Below, piece by piece: positions 42,836 to 52,246 of a stretch of DNA of 64,000 nucleotides. Every line of letters starts with the position of its first letter. Positions within the stretch are counted from its first letter, which is position 1. The stretch is from RGIG3178 sp963674495 (GTDB taxonomy: Bacteria; Bacillota; Clostridia; Christensenellales; QAND01), in the NCBI GenBank assembly GCA_963674495.2, contig CAXXLG010000001.1, positions 124,001-188,000 of the forward strand, read 5' to 3'. The position numbers and the translations under genes are program-made. The notes beneath the pieces were generated by a model. The model did no database searches and was not told the origin of the DNA. It was given only the letters and a program-made list of their open reading frames with translations.

Positions 42836-45351
42836 TGCGCTTTCACCTCGCGATCGAGCTCGCCGTCGGCGGGTTGTAGGATTTGCACGAAGATATTGAC
42901 CACATGGGGATCAAACTGCGTACCCGAATTACGCACGATTTCAGCAATAGCTGCCTGTTTTGAGATGGATTTTCGGTACGACCGCTCTCCGGTCATAGCG
43001 TCAAAGGCGTCCGCCACGGCGAGGATGCGCGAGAGCAGGGGAATGCGTTCGCCACTGAGTCCCTGCGGATATCCCTTGCCGTCCCAGTGCTCGTGATGGT
43101 AGAGAATATATTCCGCGATGGGCACAAAATCCGGCGTTGACATGGCAATCCGATAGCCGGTCTCGGGATGTTTTTTCAATACCGCCCACTCCGCAGGCGT
43201 CAGAGGATCCTTTTTATTGAGGATCTCATCGTGAACGGCGATCTTGCCGATATCGTGCAGCATGGCGAACAGTCGCAGTTCACCCAGACTCTTGTCGGGC
43301 AGGGAAAGCCTCTCACCGATGGTTTGGCACAGATCGGCGATGCGAAGGGCATGTTCCTCCGTTTCCTGGCTCTTTTCGAACACGGTGGCCATTATGGAGG
43401 AGACGATGGCGCTGTATGAACTGCGGCGGTTTAAAAGTTTTCGGTTGTGCATGAAGATCTCGGCTTCGGTTCCGACCTTTTGCATGCTCTGTTCCGGCGA
43501 TTGCTTGGTTGCGTAGCCGATGCTCAAATCGACGTCGTAGGTTTTGTCAGATGTGCGATTGTACACCGTGCATGCCTTTTCAATGCTCAGGCGCATCGCG
43601 TGCGCCGTTGCGCTGCCCGCATGCGGCATGAACATTACAAAAGTATCGCCGGCCATTCTGGCCAGCACATCGCCGGGACGGGCACAACGCTTTAGAATAT
43701 CGGCAACTGTCTGGATCAACCTGTCCCCCTCCAGATGGCCGAACGCGTCGTTGATCAGCCGAACGCCGTTGATATCCGCCACAAGGTGGGTGATGGGCAG
43801 GTTGCTCAATCGATCCAGCCGGGCTATTTCCTGGTCCAGATACACGCGGTTGTGCAGACCGGTCAGCGGATCATGGATGTGCAGGTGGTGGATCTGTGCT
43901 TCGTGTGCCTTCTGTTCGGTGATGTCGATGACGATGCCCTCAAGCGCAGATACATTGTTCTGTTGGTCATAGATGCCCTGACCAAGCTCCAGCACCCATT
44001 TGTGTTGGCCGTTGGCTGTTTTTATCTCGTATTCATATCGGAAAGATGCCTTGAGCGCCAAAACGCGCAGCCACTCCCGCCAGAGGGCTTCGCGGTATTG
44101 CGGCAAAATCAGATCGTAGTACGTCAGATCATTTTTATGCAAAAGATCGCACGGCGTATAGCCGGTCATCGCAACGCAACCTTGAGAAACGAAATCCATG
44201 GTCCAGTCCTTGTCAAACCGGCAACGGTACGCCATGCCGGGCAGGTGGGACAACAGAACCGATTTGCTGCGCTCGCTCTCATTTAGCGCGGCCTCCGCCT
44301 GTTTGCGCTTTGTGATGTCCTGAATGATGCAAAGATGATTAAACGATGGATATTTGTCATCCGCAAGGCGCAGGGGAACTACGTTCATATTTACCCACGC
44401 AACCGAGCCGTCCGGCCGGATAAACCGCTTTTCCATGGCGTATCCGTTTGTGTCCCCCGCACGCATTCTGTTAAAATTGTCCAAGTCGGCTTGAAGGTCG
44501 TCCGGATGGGTATATTCCGGCCAGCCGACCTCGGAGAGTTCCTTTTGGGTACGGTTCAAAATCATTTCAAACATGGGGTTGATGTCGGAGATCAACATCT
44601 TGTCATGGCCAATGGCGATGCCTACCGGGGCCTGCTCGAATACGGTGCGGAACAGCGTTTCGCGCTGTGCCAGTTGGTCGCTTAAGTGGTGCAGGGCGCT
44701 GTTCTTTTTTGAGAGGCTGTACAGAGCAAACAGAACAACCAGGACGCCCGCAACCATTGCAACGGCATGGAACACATGCCTGTTTATCTCAGAGGCCAAC
44801 GGCGCAGCAGGGAAATCCATACCGAACACGGCGAGGGTTTCACCCGTTTGTGCATCGGTTATGGGCGTGAGCGCGCTCACCCACGCGCCCTGTCCGATTT
44901 TTGTTGTGGCGGGCTGGCCTGTTGAAAACACCTGTTCGGCCTGCACGACCCATTGCGTATACACCTGGCCGGGGGGCGCATAACCGTCCGTTGCCGCCGC
45001 TTGTGAATCGACCAGGAAAATGGGATTGCCGTCTTTTTGGCCAATCAGATAGGCGGCATGTACGCCGTCGCTGTTTGCTTTGATGCGGATCAGGATTTCC
45101 TTAACGCTGACATAGGCCTGCTTGTCCAAATCGCTTGCGTCGCCGTCGAGCTGATCGACATCGCCGAATGCAAAAAAGGATTTGGCCGTTTCGGTCAAAG
45201 CGATGGTGCGTTGTACCATCTGGGTAGTATATTTCGTCCAGATGGTGTGGATGTAGAAGATGCCAATGGAAAGCAAAGCAAAGGATAATGCGATGGATAA
45301 CGTCTTATTCCGATACACGCATTTTGGTGAAATCCTTTTTGTGCGTCCCAT
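42832..45351 (-). CDS. Membrane PAS-PAS-degenerate GGDEF-HD-GYP protein
   Basis: From ATG 45351 the product has 839 residues: helix one (18-36), an extracytoplasmic sensor of about 150 residues, helix two (193-212), two PAS domains (230-350 and 360-480), a GGDEF domain whose active site reads MAGDTF at 566-571 instead of GGDEF, and an HD-GYP domain with HDIGK at 699-703 and HHEHWDGKGYP. The cyclase half should be dead or a GTP/cyclic di-GMP sensor, so the protein is predicted to be a phosphodiesterase. The frame is open further upstream, but no ribosome site or conserved sequence supports it; a structured leader occupies that region. Confidence 0.9.
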   Translation of the reverse strand: MGRTKRISPKCVYRNKTLSIALSFALLSIGIFYIHTIWTKYTTQMVQRTIALTETAKSFFAFGDVDQLDGDASDLDKQAYVSVKEILIRIKANSDGVHAAYLIGQKDGNPIFLVDSQAAATDGYAPPGQVYTQWVVQAEQVFSTGQPATTKIGQGAWVSALTPITDAQTGETLAVFGMDFPAAPLASEINRHVFHAVAMVAGVLVVLFALYSLSKKNSALHHLSDQLAQRETLFRTVFEQAPVGIAIGHDKMLISDINPMFEMILNRTQKELSEVGWPEYTHPDDLQADLDNFNRMRAGDTNGYAMEKRFIRPDGSVAWVNMNVVPLRLADDKYPSFNHLCIIQDITKRKQAEAALNESERSKSVLLSHLPGMAYRCRFDKDWTMDFVSQGCVAMTGYTPCDLLHKNDLTYYDLILPQYREALWREWLRVLALKASFRYEYEIKTANGQHKWVLELGQGIYDQQNNVSALEGIVIDITEQKAHEAQIHHLHIHDPLTGLHNRVYLDQEIARLDRLSNLPITHLVADINGVRLINDAFGHLEGDRLIQTVADILKRCARPGDVLARMAGDTFVMFMPHAGSATAHAMRLSIEKACTVYNRTSDKTYDVDLSIGYATKQSPEQSMQKVGTEAEIFMHNRKLLNRRSSYSAIVSSIMATVFEKSQETEEHALRIADLCQTIGERLSLPDKSLGELRLFAMLHDIGKIAVHDEILNKKDPLTPAEWAVLKKHPETGYRIAMSTPDFVPIAEYILYHHEHWDGKGYPQGLSGERIPLLSRILAVADAFDAMTGERSYRKSISKQAAIAEIVRNSGTQFDPHVVNIFVQILQPADGELDREVKAQ

Positions 45352-45411
45352 GGAACACCCGCTTTCTCCGGTTTGTCGCATTGGTCGGTGTACAATCAAC
45401 TGATCGAGGAT

Positions 45412-45460
45412 AAAAAGGGCGTCGCAGTCGAATACGACTCGCGCACATATCCAAACGCCC
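45412..45460 (-). promoter_or_regulatory. Terminator-like hairpin in the leader of the PAS/HD-GYP operon
   Basis: On the minus strand GGGCGT pairs with ACGCCC, enclosing an inner CGC(G)AGTCG/CGACTGCG stem, and is followed by TTTTTA. It lies about 60 bases before the start codon within a roughly 200-nt leader, suggesting riboregulation or attenuation. A second hairpin (CGGAA/TTCCG near 45480) precedes it. I could not match a known riboswitch. Confidence 0.55.
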
Positions 45461-45565
45461 CGTCCCCACAAGCATTGACGGAAACAATTCCGCGTCGGGT
45501 TACAATCAAGCCATCTATTAAATGAGTTTGCCGTAAAGTTACAACAAATGATAAATATTACATAT

Positions 45566-45596
45566 ATTATATACCTTTTTTTGTCTATTTGTTCAA
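45566..45596 (-). promoter_or_regulatory. Promoter of the PAS/HD-GYP operon
   Basis: A perfect TATAAT on the minus strand has TTGAAC 19 bases upstream. The spacing is slightly long, but the region is AT-rich and the box is consensus. Confidence 0.6.
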
Positions 45597-45912
45597 CATG
45601 TTTTGCTAAATTAATGGAAAATACGTAAGCGTAGATCATAATAAAAACATAATAAAAATAGCAATAGATTAATAAACAGAATATTAATTATTATGTGTAT
45701 ACATATTATATATAAAACTATCATAATTATATATACTTTATATATAATAGCTATACAGAGGTTACATATAACATACTTCCGCCGACAGTCTTTGATACCG
45801 CCTTGGGGAAAGCAGAAGGCGAGCACGCGCGATTGATTGAAAGGGATATGAATTTATATTGCGCGATTGATCAATGTTCAACCATTTAAACTGTGGCACT
45901 GCATTTCGAGCA
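45597..45912 (+). other. Very AT-rich spacer between divergent operons
   Basis: From about 45600 to 45770 the sequence is almost only A and T, with many TATA and ATTA repeats, in strong contrast to the GC-balanced surroundings. No gene is recognised; a minus-strand frame here is low-complexity. It may be bent DNA controlling both flanking operons, or inserted DNA. Confidence 0.6.
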
Positions 45913-45941
45913 TTGACATGGCATAGAACGGCTGATATCAT
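45913..45941 (+). promoter_or_regulatory. Promoter of the ABC exporter pair
   Basis: TTGACA and TATCAT are separated by exactly 17 bases. The leader to the start codon is about 180 nt and includes TTAAGCATAAGCTTAA, a short palindrome right after the -10 that could be an operator. Confidence 0.75.
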
Positions 45942-46126
45942 TTAAGCATAAGCTTAATTAAACAGCCGGTGTACGGTGGCTCAATCCGGCAATGGAGGGG
46001 ATTGCCGCGGGGCAAAATGGCGGACCGACTTGTACACGAAACGGTAAGTGTGACGTCGCGAATATAGGGAATGTATGAGGGGCCGCCGTCTTACGATCGG
46101 GATTAATTTATAAGGAGCGTGTATCG

Positions 46127-48040
46127 TTGGAAGCTGGGACAAAGCAAGCAAGGGATGACGCAAAAGCCCGTATGGGAGAGCGCAGCGGCGAACTGTTTGC
46201 TGCCAAAGGAAGTGGACAAGGCCCGTCAAAGGGTAAACAGCTCGGCCCAAAAGGCGGTGTTTTGCCCGTGTTGTTGCGCCTTATGGGGTATATGCGCGCA
46301 TACAAAGGCACCGTTTTGCTGCTCGGCCTGGGGTTTTTAACGTCCGCGCTGTTAAGCTTGCTGCCCGCCTGGCTTGTCCGAATTGCGCTGGACAATTATT
46401 TGGTGCCTGAAAAGGCCAAGTATTTGTGGATCATTGCCGCTGCTATGGTGGGGGCATCCATCGCACAGGGAGCCATCGATTTTATCAGCAGGTTTTTCGC
46501 GGGCCGTCGTGGACAGCACGTCGTCTATACCATCCGCCAGGATGTATTTCGTCATTTGCTCTCCCAGTCCTTCTCCTATTTCGATCACGCCAGGACGGGC
46601 GATATCATGGCTCGGATCACGGAAGACGCGCAGACATTGCACATGTTTTTTGACAGCGCGCTTGTATACATCATCAGCCATAGCCTGTTCTTGCTGGGCA
46701 TACTGGCGGTGATGTTCACATGGAACGTGACGTTGGCGCTGCTGTATCTTGGCATGCTGCCCTTCATCATCCACGGTATGACCAGGTACACCTTCCGCGT
46801 ACGGCCTGCCTTTCAAAAGATCCGCCGCATTCTGGGACGATTGACGACACATCTGCAGGAGCAGCTGCAGGGCATGTTGGTGATCAAGCTGTTCGGGCGG
46901 GAAAGGCATGTGCAAGCACAATTTGAAAAAATCAATGAGCAATACCATACGGTCAACGTACAAGCGGGCCGTATCACGGCATTTTGGATGCCGTATGTTT
47001 TTGTCATTATGGGGATGGCCACCGGCGTTTTGATGTGGTTGGGTGGCAGGCAAGTCATCGCTGGCAGCATCACGTTGGGCACATTGGTGGGATTCTCCAC
47101 CTACATTGGTATGATGATGCGCCCCATACGCCAGACCGGCATGCTCATGAGCCAGGCGCTTAACGCTGCGGCGGCCGCCGAACGCATCTTCGAAGTGCTG
47201 GATGCCGAGCCCTCGGTGAAGGACGCGGAGGATTCCGTCATGATGCCAACGGTTTTAGGGGATATCCGCTATGAGAACATCTGCTTCTCCTACGACAAGC
47301 ATACGCCGGTATTAAAAGATGTCAGCTTCTCGGTCAAGCGGGGTGAGAAGGTCGCAATCGTGGGGCCGACCGGTGCGGGAAAGACCACGCTTGTGCACCT
47401 GTTGCCCCGATTCTATGACGCGGACAGTGGATCGATATACATCGACACAAACGATTACAAGCGCTTTACCATAGACAGCCTTCGAAAGAACATCGGCGTC
47501 GTGATGCAGCACACCTTTTTATTCCATGCTTCGGTTAAGGATAACATTGCCATGGGAAAGGCGGGCGCCACCACGGAGCAGATCCGTTCTGCCGCCAAAG
47601 CCGCGCACATCGATGATTTTATCATGGGCCTGCCAAGCGGGTACGACACCGTTGTGGGTGAGCGGGGGATCAAACTGTCCGGCGGGCAGAGACAGCGGAT
47701 ATCCATCGCGCGAACGCTGCTTGCGGATCCACGCATTCTGATTATGGATGAGCCCACATCGGGCGTGGATGCGCAGACGGATGAGCTGATACAGGCGGCG
47801 GTGGCAAACCTTTGCAAAAACCGCACGGTTTTGATCATTGCACACCGTCTGTGGACGCTTCGAAATGCGGACAGGATCATGGTACTCAACAACGGACGTA
47901 TAGAACAATTCGATTCGCATGAGGTGCTGATGGAAAAGGGTGGTTTGTACCGCGATCTCTATGATTTGCAAAACATGGGCAAATCCGGTGGCTTGTTCGC
48001 GGAGGAAGCTCAATCGGAAAAGGAGGCGCCACGCGTATGA
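46127..48040 (+). CDS. ABC exporter, fused membrane and ATPase domains (subunit 1)
   Basis: This 637-aa half-transporter has a hydrophilic, Gly/Lys-rich N-terminal extension of about 45 residues, six transmembrane helices (50-340), and a nucleotide-binding domain with Walker A GPTGAGKTT, signature LSGGQRQR, Walker B ILIMDEPTSGVD and switch His in IAHRL. The start is TTG with AAGGAG nine bases upstream. It overlaps the next gene by 4 bases, so the two form a heterodimer of the BmrCD/LmrCD type, probably a multidrug or lipid exporter. Both ATP sites look consensus, unlike many heterodimers in which one is degenerate. Confidence 0.92.
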   Translation: MEAGTKQARDDAKARMGERSGELFAAKGSGQGPSKGKQLGPKGGVLPVLLRLMGYMRAYKGTVLLLGLGFLTSALLSLLPAWLVRIALDNYLVPEKAKYLWIIAAAMVGASIAQGAIDFISRFFAGRRGQHVVYTIRQDVFRHLLSQSFSYFDHARTGDIMARITEDAQTLHMFFDSALVYIISHSLFLLGILAVMFTWNVTLALLYLGMLPFIIHGMTRYTFRVRPAFQKIRRILGRLTTHLQEQLQGMLVIKLFGRERHVQAQFEKINEQYHTVNVQAGRITAFWMPYVFVIMGMATGVLMWLGGRQVIAGSITLGTLVGFSTYIGMMMRPIRQTGMLMSQALNAAAAAERIFEVLDAEPSVKDAEDSVMMPTVLGDIRYENICFSYDKHTPVLKDVSFSVKRGEKVAIVGPTGAGKTTLVHLLPRFYDADSGSIYIDTNDYKRFTIDSLRKNIGVVMQHTFLFHASVKDNIAMGKAGATTEQIRSAAKAAHIDDFIMGLPSGYDTVVGERGIKLSGGQRQRISIARTLLADPRILIMDEPTSGVDAQTDELIQAAVANLCKNRTVLIIAHRLWTLRNADRIMVLNNGRIEQFDSHEVLMEKGGLYRDLYDLQNMGKSGGLFAEEAQSEKEAPRV

Positions 48041-49833
48041 CGGCACATGGATTCATGGGAAGAATGATGCAACAAAAGAATGAAAACAAACGGCTGAAGG
48101 ATGTCGACAAACAAGTTGTCCGGTTGTTTGTGTCGCTGTTGCGTTCGCACATGAAAACGATGTGGATGGCAATGGGCGCTACGGTGCTTGTCGCCGCCGC
48201 TAACATTGCAGCGCCAGCGCTGACGGCATGGGCGATCGATGGCTATATCATCCCCAAAAACGCAGCCGGCCTTCATCTGGTCATCGTGGGATACGCGCTG
48301 GTTTACGGTGTGTACTGGGCGGCATCGTATGCGGCGTCATATCTCACGCTTAAGCTGGGTCAACGCCTCGTTGCCGACCTGAGAAGGAACCTGTTCCGCC
48401 ACGTCACCTCGTTGTCCATGGATTTTTTCGCCGGAAGCAAAACGGGGGATCTCGTATCCCGCTTGAGCGGGGACGTCAACGCCTTGAGCGAATTCATATC
48501 CGGCGGCATGGTCAATTTGGTAAACGACATCGTCACGCTCATCGGCATCGTGGCGGTGATGTTTATATTGCATGTCTCCCTTGCCATGGTGGTTGTGATT
48601 ACTGTACCATTGATTCTCGTTGGCACATCTCTGCTGGGGCGCAACATGCGCAAGGCACATAGCAACGTTAGGCAAAAGACGGCAAATCTCAACGCAGGTG
48701 TTTCTGAGAACCTGTCCGGCATCCGGGTTGTGCAGGCCGTATCACGGCAGAAAGATAATATACAATCCTTTGAAAAGCTGAACCGGGAAACCATGCAGGC
48801 CAACACGAAAGCTATACTGGTCACCGCGCTGTTTTTTCCATTTATGTCTATATCGGGGACGCTGGGAACGGCGCTCGTCGTTCTGACCGGCGGCCTGATG
48901 GCGGCCTCGGGTTCTATCACCGTCGGCGTTATCACCGCTTTTCTGGGATATACAAACCGGTTTTTCATGCCACTGAGGGATTTGAGCCAGATCTACAATA
49001 CCTACCAGACCGCGGCGGCATCGGCGGAGCGGATATATGAAATGCTCAGCATGCGGCCAACGGTACGCCCGAGCGAATGCCCTGTCAAACTTGAGAATGG
49101 GGGGGCAGGGGACATCGTATTTGACAATGTGACCTTTGCTTACGACGGCGGATCGCCCGCCATACGGGATTTGAATGTACGCATCCCACACGGGCAGGTT
49201 ACCGCTGTTGTAGGCCCTACCGGTGCAGGTAAATCCACTTTTGTCAGGCTGCTTTCACGGCTGTACGACGTATCTATGGGCACGATCGTTATCGACGGCG
49301 TCGACATTCGGAAAATCAGCTTTGAGGATTTACGCAACGCCATGATGGTGGTGCCGCAGGAGGTGTTTCTGTTTTCCGGTTCGGTGTTTGACAACATACG
49401 ATTCGGCAACATCGAAGCAACCGACGATATGGTCGTTAAGGCCGCCAAAGACGTATGCGCAGACGGGTTTATTAAAAAATTGCCAAACGGATACAAGACG
49501 CAGGTGGGGGAAGGCGGCGTACTACTCTCGGGCGGGCAGCGCCAGCTCATTGCCCTGGCACGGGCGGTTCTGGCGGATTGCCCCATCCTCGTGCTGGACG
49601 AAGCGACGTCCAGCGTGGATGCAGAAACGGAATCGCTTATCAGCCGGGCGTTGGATAAATTGATGGATGGCCGCACAGTTTTCCTGGTTGCGCACCGTTT
49701 TACAACGCTTCGGCGCGCCGATGTAATTATGGTATTGGATCAAGGGGAGATGGTGGGTTTTGATACGCATGAGAACCTGCTGAAAACGTGTGATCTGTAC
49801 CGCATCCTGTACGAAAAACAATGGGCACGCTGA
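48037..49833 (+). CDS. ABC exporter, fused membrane and ATPase domains (subunit 2)
   Basis: This 598-aa partner of the previous gene has six helices (about 40-320) and an ATPase domain with GPTGAGKST, VLLSGGQRQ, ILVLDEATSSVD and VAHRF. The DEATSSVD Walker B and SGGQ signature are canonical. It has no N-terminal extension. Its ATG lies inside the stop codon region of subunit 1. No regulator gene is adjacent and no terminator is obvious after it; decayed sequence follows directly. Confidence 0.93.
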   Translation: MTAHGFMGRMMQQKNENKRLKDVDKQVVRLFVSLLRSHMKTMWMAMGATVLVAAANIAAPALTAWAIDGYIIPKNAAGLHLVIVGYALVYGVYWAASYAASYLTLKLGQRLVADLRRNLFRHVTSLSMDFFAGSKTGDLVSRLSGDVNALSEFISGGMVNLVNDIVTLIGIVAVMFILHVSLAMVVVITVPLILVGTSLLGRNMRKAHSNVRQKTANLNAGVSENLSGIRVVQAVSRQKDNIQSFEKLNRETMQANTKAILVTALFFPFMSISGTLGTALVVLTGGLMAASGSITVGVITAFLGYTNRFFMPLRDLSQIYNTYQTAAASAERIYEMLSMRPTVRPSECPVKLENGGAGDIVFDNVTFAYDGGSPAIRDLNVRIPHGQVTAVVGPTGAGKSTFVRLLSRLYDVSMGTIVIDGVDIRKISFEDLRNAMMVVPQEVFLFSGSVFDNIRFGNIEATDDMVVKAAKDVCADGFIKKLPNGYKTQVGEGGVLLSGGQRQLIALARAVLADCPILVLDEATSSVDAETESLISRALDKLMDGRTVFLVAHRFTTLRRADVIMVLDQGEMVGFDTHENLLKTCDLYRILYEKQWAR

Positions 49834-49857
49834 CCGTGAAGCGGATGACGCATACGG

Positions 49858-50273
49858 TCAGAATTCCAAAGGGCTGTCGCATGCTAAGCATTTTAACCGA
49901 TGCACACTCACCACGCTGCCGCATACACGACACGTCCACTTATCGCGTGAGCCTTTCAAAAATGCCTCCATGCCATATGAACGGATTGCCCCCAGAATTT
50001 CCAGCATGATCATGTGGAATTTTATGCGGAATGATTGCCCGGATCGCGAAGGGACGACAGGGTATCTTGTCGAATTTGTAGTACAAACCGCTTTGGTTGT
50101 CGCGCATGGTGGGGCAGTTGTGGATGATGCGCTTGTGGATATGGGCGAAAATGTGCGTCGCATCGTCGCTACACCCGGGGCGAGGATTCTTTCTGCGGTG
50201 ATAGACGCTTGCACAACAGACAGTTGATGCCGCTAGGCGCGATCAGCTGCGCGTTCGGCTTATGCGTTTGCAT
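49858..50273 (-). pseudogene. Decayed DUF3795-like zinc-ribbon protein
   Basis: Three minus-strand frames rebuild one protein. Segment one starts at ATG 50273: QLIAPSGINCLLCKRL. After a break near 50180 segment two reads GCSDDATHIFAHIHK and DNQSGLYYKFDKIPCR. After a second break near 50050 segment three reads KFHMIMLEILGAIRSYGMEA, then DKWTCRVCGSVVSVHRLKCL. This order and the C-terminal zinc ribbon match what I recall of the DUF3795 family of cysteine-rich proteins. At least one conserved cysteine (before DKIPC) is replaced by Phe, as expected for a gene under no selection. Function of the family is unknown. Confidence 0.7.
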
Positions 50274-50359
50274 GGGCGGTTTCTCCCTTGTTCATATCTT
50301 GGGTCTATGCGTTTGTGATCAGAGTAGGAGTACGTCGTGTATCGGCGTACCCGGTTCAA

Positions 50360-51328
50360 TCATGGTCCGGTGTTTTTTGTGCTGTCAGTCGCTTGGTTCT
50401 TCGTTTCGTCAATGCGTTTTTGGATGCGATTTATCAAAAACGTGATCCATGTGCTGGGCGCTTTGGTCTGCCCGAAATCGAATTCAGCATAGCTGCGCGA
50501 CACCGATTCGGCGCGGTATTTGCCGTCCGATGCCTTGGCTTGAACATGGCGAAGCATATCCCCAAAAGCCGATTGACCAACGGCATAGGGATAATACGAT
50601 AGCGTGTCCAGCACACGTAAAATACCGTATTTGGCGGCAGGGTAGCGCAGCTTTTGAAAATCCGTGCCGATGCCGAATCCATACGGCCGCCAGGGTTCCA
50701 TCTTACGTTGCCAATGAGCAAGGAGAAAATCGGTGGCGCTTTGCAAAGCTTGGTCCCGCCGGCAATCGTCGAATCGGCTAAGCAGCATGAGGATATTGAG
50801 CGTATCCATCGGACAGGAGTCCGTATGTTGCAGTTTATTTCCTTGCGCGCGGTTGTGCGCGCAATGCCAGCCTCCGTCCAGTCGCTGTGATGCCTTGACG
50901 ATATCGACAAACCGCATAATGCGCGCATCGTCCCGATAGCCCATTTGCGCCAGCGAAGACAGCAATATAGCAGGGATGCAAACATGATTGGCTTTGGTCC
51001 CGTTTTGTACAACAAAATATCCGTTATCATCCTGCAAGGAGAAGAACGATTCCACTTCGTTTGTAAGGCCAAGAGCGGATATGGACAAGCCAATGTCGCA
51101 GAGAAAGAACAGATCCCAAAAAGCATGGCCATAGCTGGTGTAGGGGACAAGACCTGTATGCAAAGCGGGCAGCCCCGATTTTTGGCTGCTCAACCGATGG
51201 ACAATTGTTTGGATGCGCTGGTCTTTCAAGGCGGCGCTTGCATCTCCCGGCTCATCCAAAAGCTGTGTGTGCACCGCGTATGCCATAAAAGGCGATTCGT
51301 TGACCATCCAGTCCATCAAGCTATTCAT
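50360..51328 (-). CDS. Prenyltransferase/squalene-cyclase repeat protein
   Basis: The 322-aa product starts at MNSLMDWMVNESPFMAYAVH after GGGAGGACATCACG. It has an all-helical repeat pattern and QW-like motifs, including KASQRLDGGWHC and SFFSLQDDNGYF, typical of the alpha-toroid fold of squalene cyclases and protein prenyltransferases. It is much shorter than true cyclases (about 600 residues) and has no DxDD acid motif, so it is unlikely to be a cyclase. SCPMDTLNILMLLSRF is a further conserved stretch. Similar stand-alone toroid proteins are common in Clostridia with unknown function. It lies alone between two decayed genes. Confidence 0.75.
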   Translation of the reverse strand: MNSLMDWMVNESPFMAYAVHTQLLDEPGDASAALKDQRIQTIVHRLSSQKSGLPALHTGLVPYTSYGHAFWDLFFLCDIGLSISALGLTNEVESFFSLQDDNGYFVVQNGTKANHVCIPAILLSSLAQMGYRDDARIMRFVDIVKASQRLDGGWHCAHNRAQGNKLQHTDSCPMDTLNILMLLSRFDDCRRDQALQSATDFLLAHWQRKMEPWRPYGFGIGTDFQKLRYPAAKYGILRVLDTLSYYPYAVGQSAFGDMLRHVQAKASDGKYRAESVSRSYAEFDFGQTKAPSTWITFLINRIQKRIDETKNQATDSTKNTGP

Positions 51329-51410
51329 CGTGATGTCCTCCCATATCGTGCTGTTAAGAGGCAATTCTTTCCAAAAACGTACGGACTCCGATTTTTGAAA
51401 GTATCGTGCA

Positions 51411-52116
51411 TTACCGTATCAGCGGCGCAATTATTTCAATGCTGTTCGTCCAGATATAACCCGTGAATCCTTCGGGTATGGCCGCCAGCGATTGTTCAAA
51501 GTCAAAACCCTCGGAAAACCCGCCGGTGCCTGCGGTGATGACAACGCGGGTGTCCGCACGCTCCATCCGCGCCAAGAACTTGTCCGGCCAGCCCCAAAGC
51601 AACTTGCAGTAGTTCAACGGCAGATGCAGTTGGGTATTGCGCATGGATTCGGGAACATATCCCGTCCAGCCGATGGCTTCGTACTGCAACAACGCACGTT
51701 TCATGGTGCGCGCAGACATCAGCCGCAACGTATCCGACTGCCCGAGCAGATAGGCGATAGGATAGGTCGCTGTCGTGAAACAACGCCAGAGCGTTGTCCT
51801 TTGTCAGTTGAATGTCCAATTCCACCACATCGGCACCGTGGTCGTAGGCGGCGCACATCGATGCAATGGTGTTTTCAAGGTAATCGTGGGTGGGCTCATA
51901 TATGATGGCTGCCGTATTGGTGCCGCTTTCCACATCCGCTATATTGAATGTCTGCGCCATGCCGCGGTGCGCCAAAAGCTTGGCGGAGCTGATTGTATTG
52001 TGGAGAAACAGGGAGGTGTTGTTCAGCTACAAGAAAGCGGCAAAAGCCAAGACGATGCAAAGTGCGATAGTCCTTTTACGGCGTTTGCCTCTTGTTCTGG
52101 GTTTATTGCTTTGCAT
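51411..52116 (-). pseudogene. Decayed glycerophosphodiester phosphodiesterase-like gene
   Basis: The gene starts at ATG 52116 after AAGGGGTGGCAAAC and encodes a basic stretch and one helix, interrupted by an in-frame TAG at codon 30, then LNNTSLFLHNTISSAKLLAH and RGMAQTFNIADVESGTN. The catalytic motif region ENTIASMCAAYDHGADVVEL and LFHDSDL is present. Near 51750 about 70-80 residues are missing and the frame changes to LRLMSARTMKRALLQYEAIG and WTGYVPESMRNTQLHLPLNY, ending in the normal C-terminus. The nonsense codon and internal deletion together mark a dead gene. Similar proteins are membrane-anchored phosphodiesterases of Proteobacteria and Bacillota. Confidence 0.8.
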
Positions 52117-52199
52117 GTTTGCCACCCCTTTGGTGATTCTACCCGTCGACTCTAATTAGCTTAACAGTCCACTGGAAACGGCTATCATGGCCGGCAAAT

Positions 52200-52228
52200 A
52201 ACAAAAGGGCACAGATGCCCTTTTGTAA
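52200..52228 (-). terminator. Terminator of lipoprotein gene
   Basis: CAAAAGGGCA pairs with TGCCCTTTTG, followed by TTATTT on the minus strand, about 20 bases past the stop. Confidence 0.85.
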
Positions 52229-52246
52229 ACGTGTAGATGCACGGTT

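Noticed and set aside
45351..45560. Known cyclic di-GMP riboswitch (GEMM-I) in the PAS/HD-GYP leader
   Set aside because: The conserved CACGCACAGGGCAAACC core and receptor sequence were not found, so only an unidentified leader is reported.
45611..45826. 71-aa hydrophobic minus-strand frame
   Set aside because: It lies in the AT-rich block; its Ile/Tyr/Phe-rich sequence is what AT repeats encode by chance.
22794..52116. Recoding of TAG as an amino acid, suggested by in-frame TAG in two genes
   Set aside because: Several intact genes in the window, such as ilvC, end at TAG, and both affected genes carry other damage, so simple nonsense mutation fits better.
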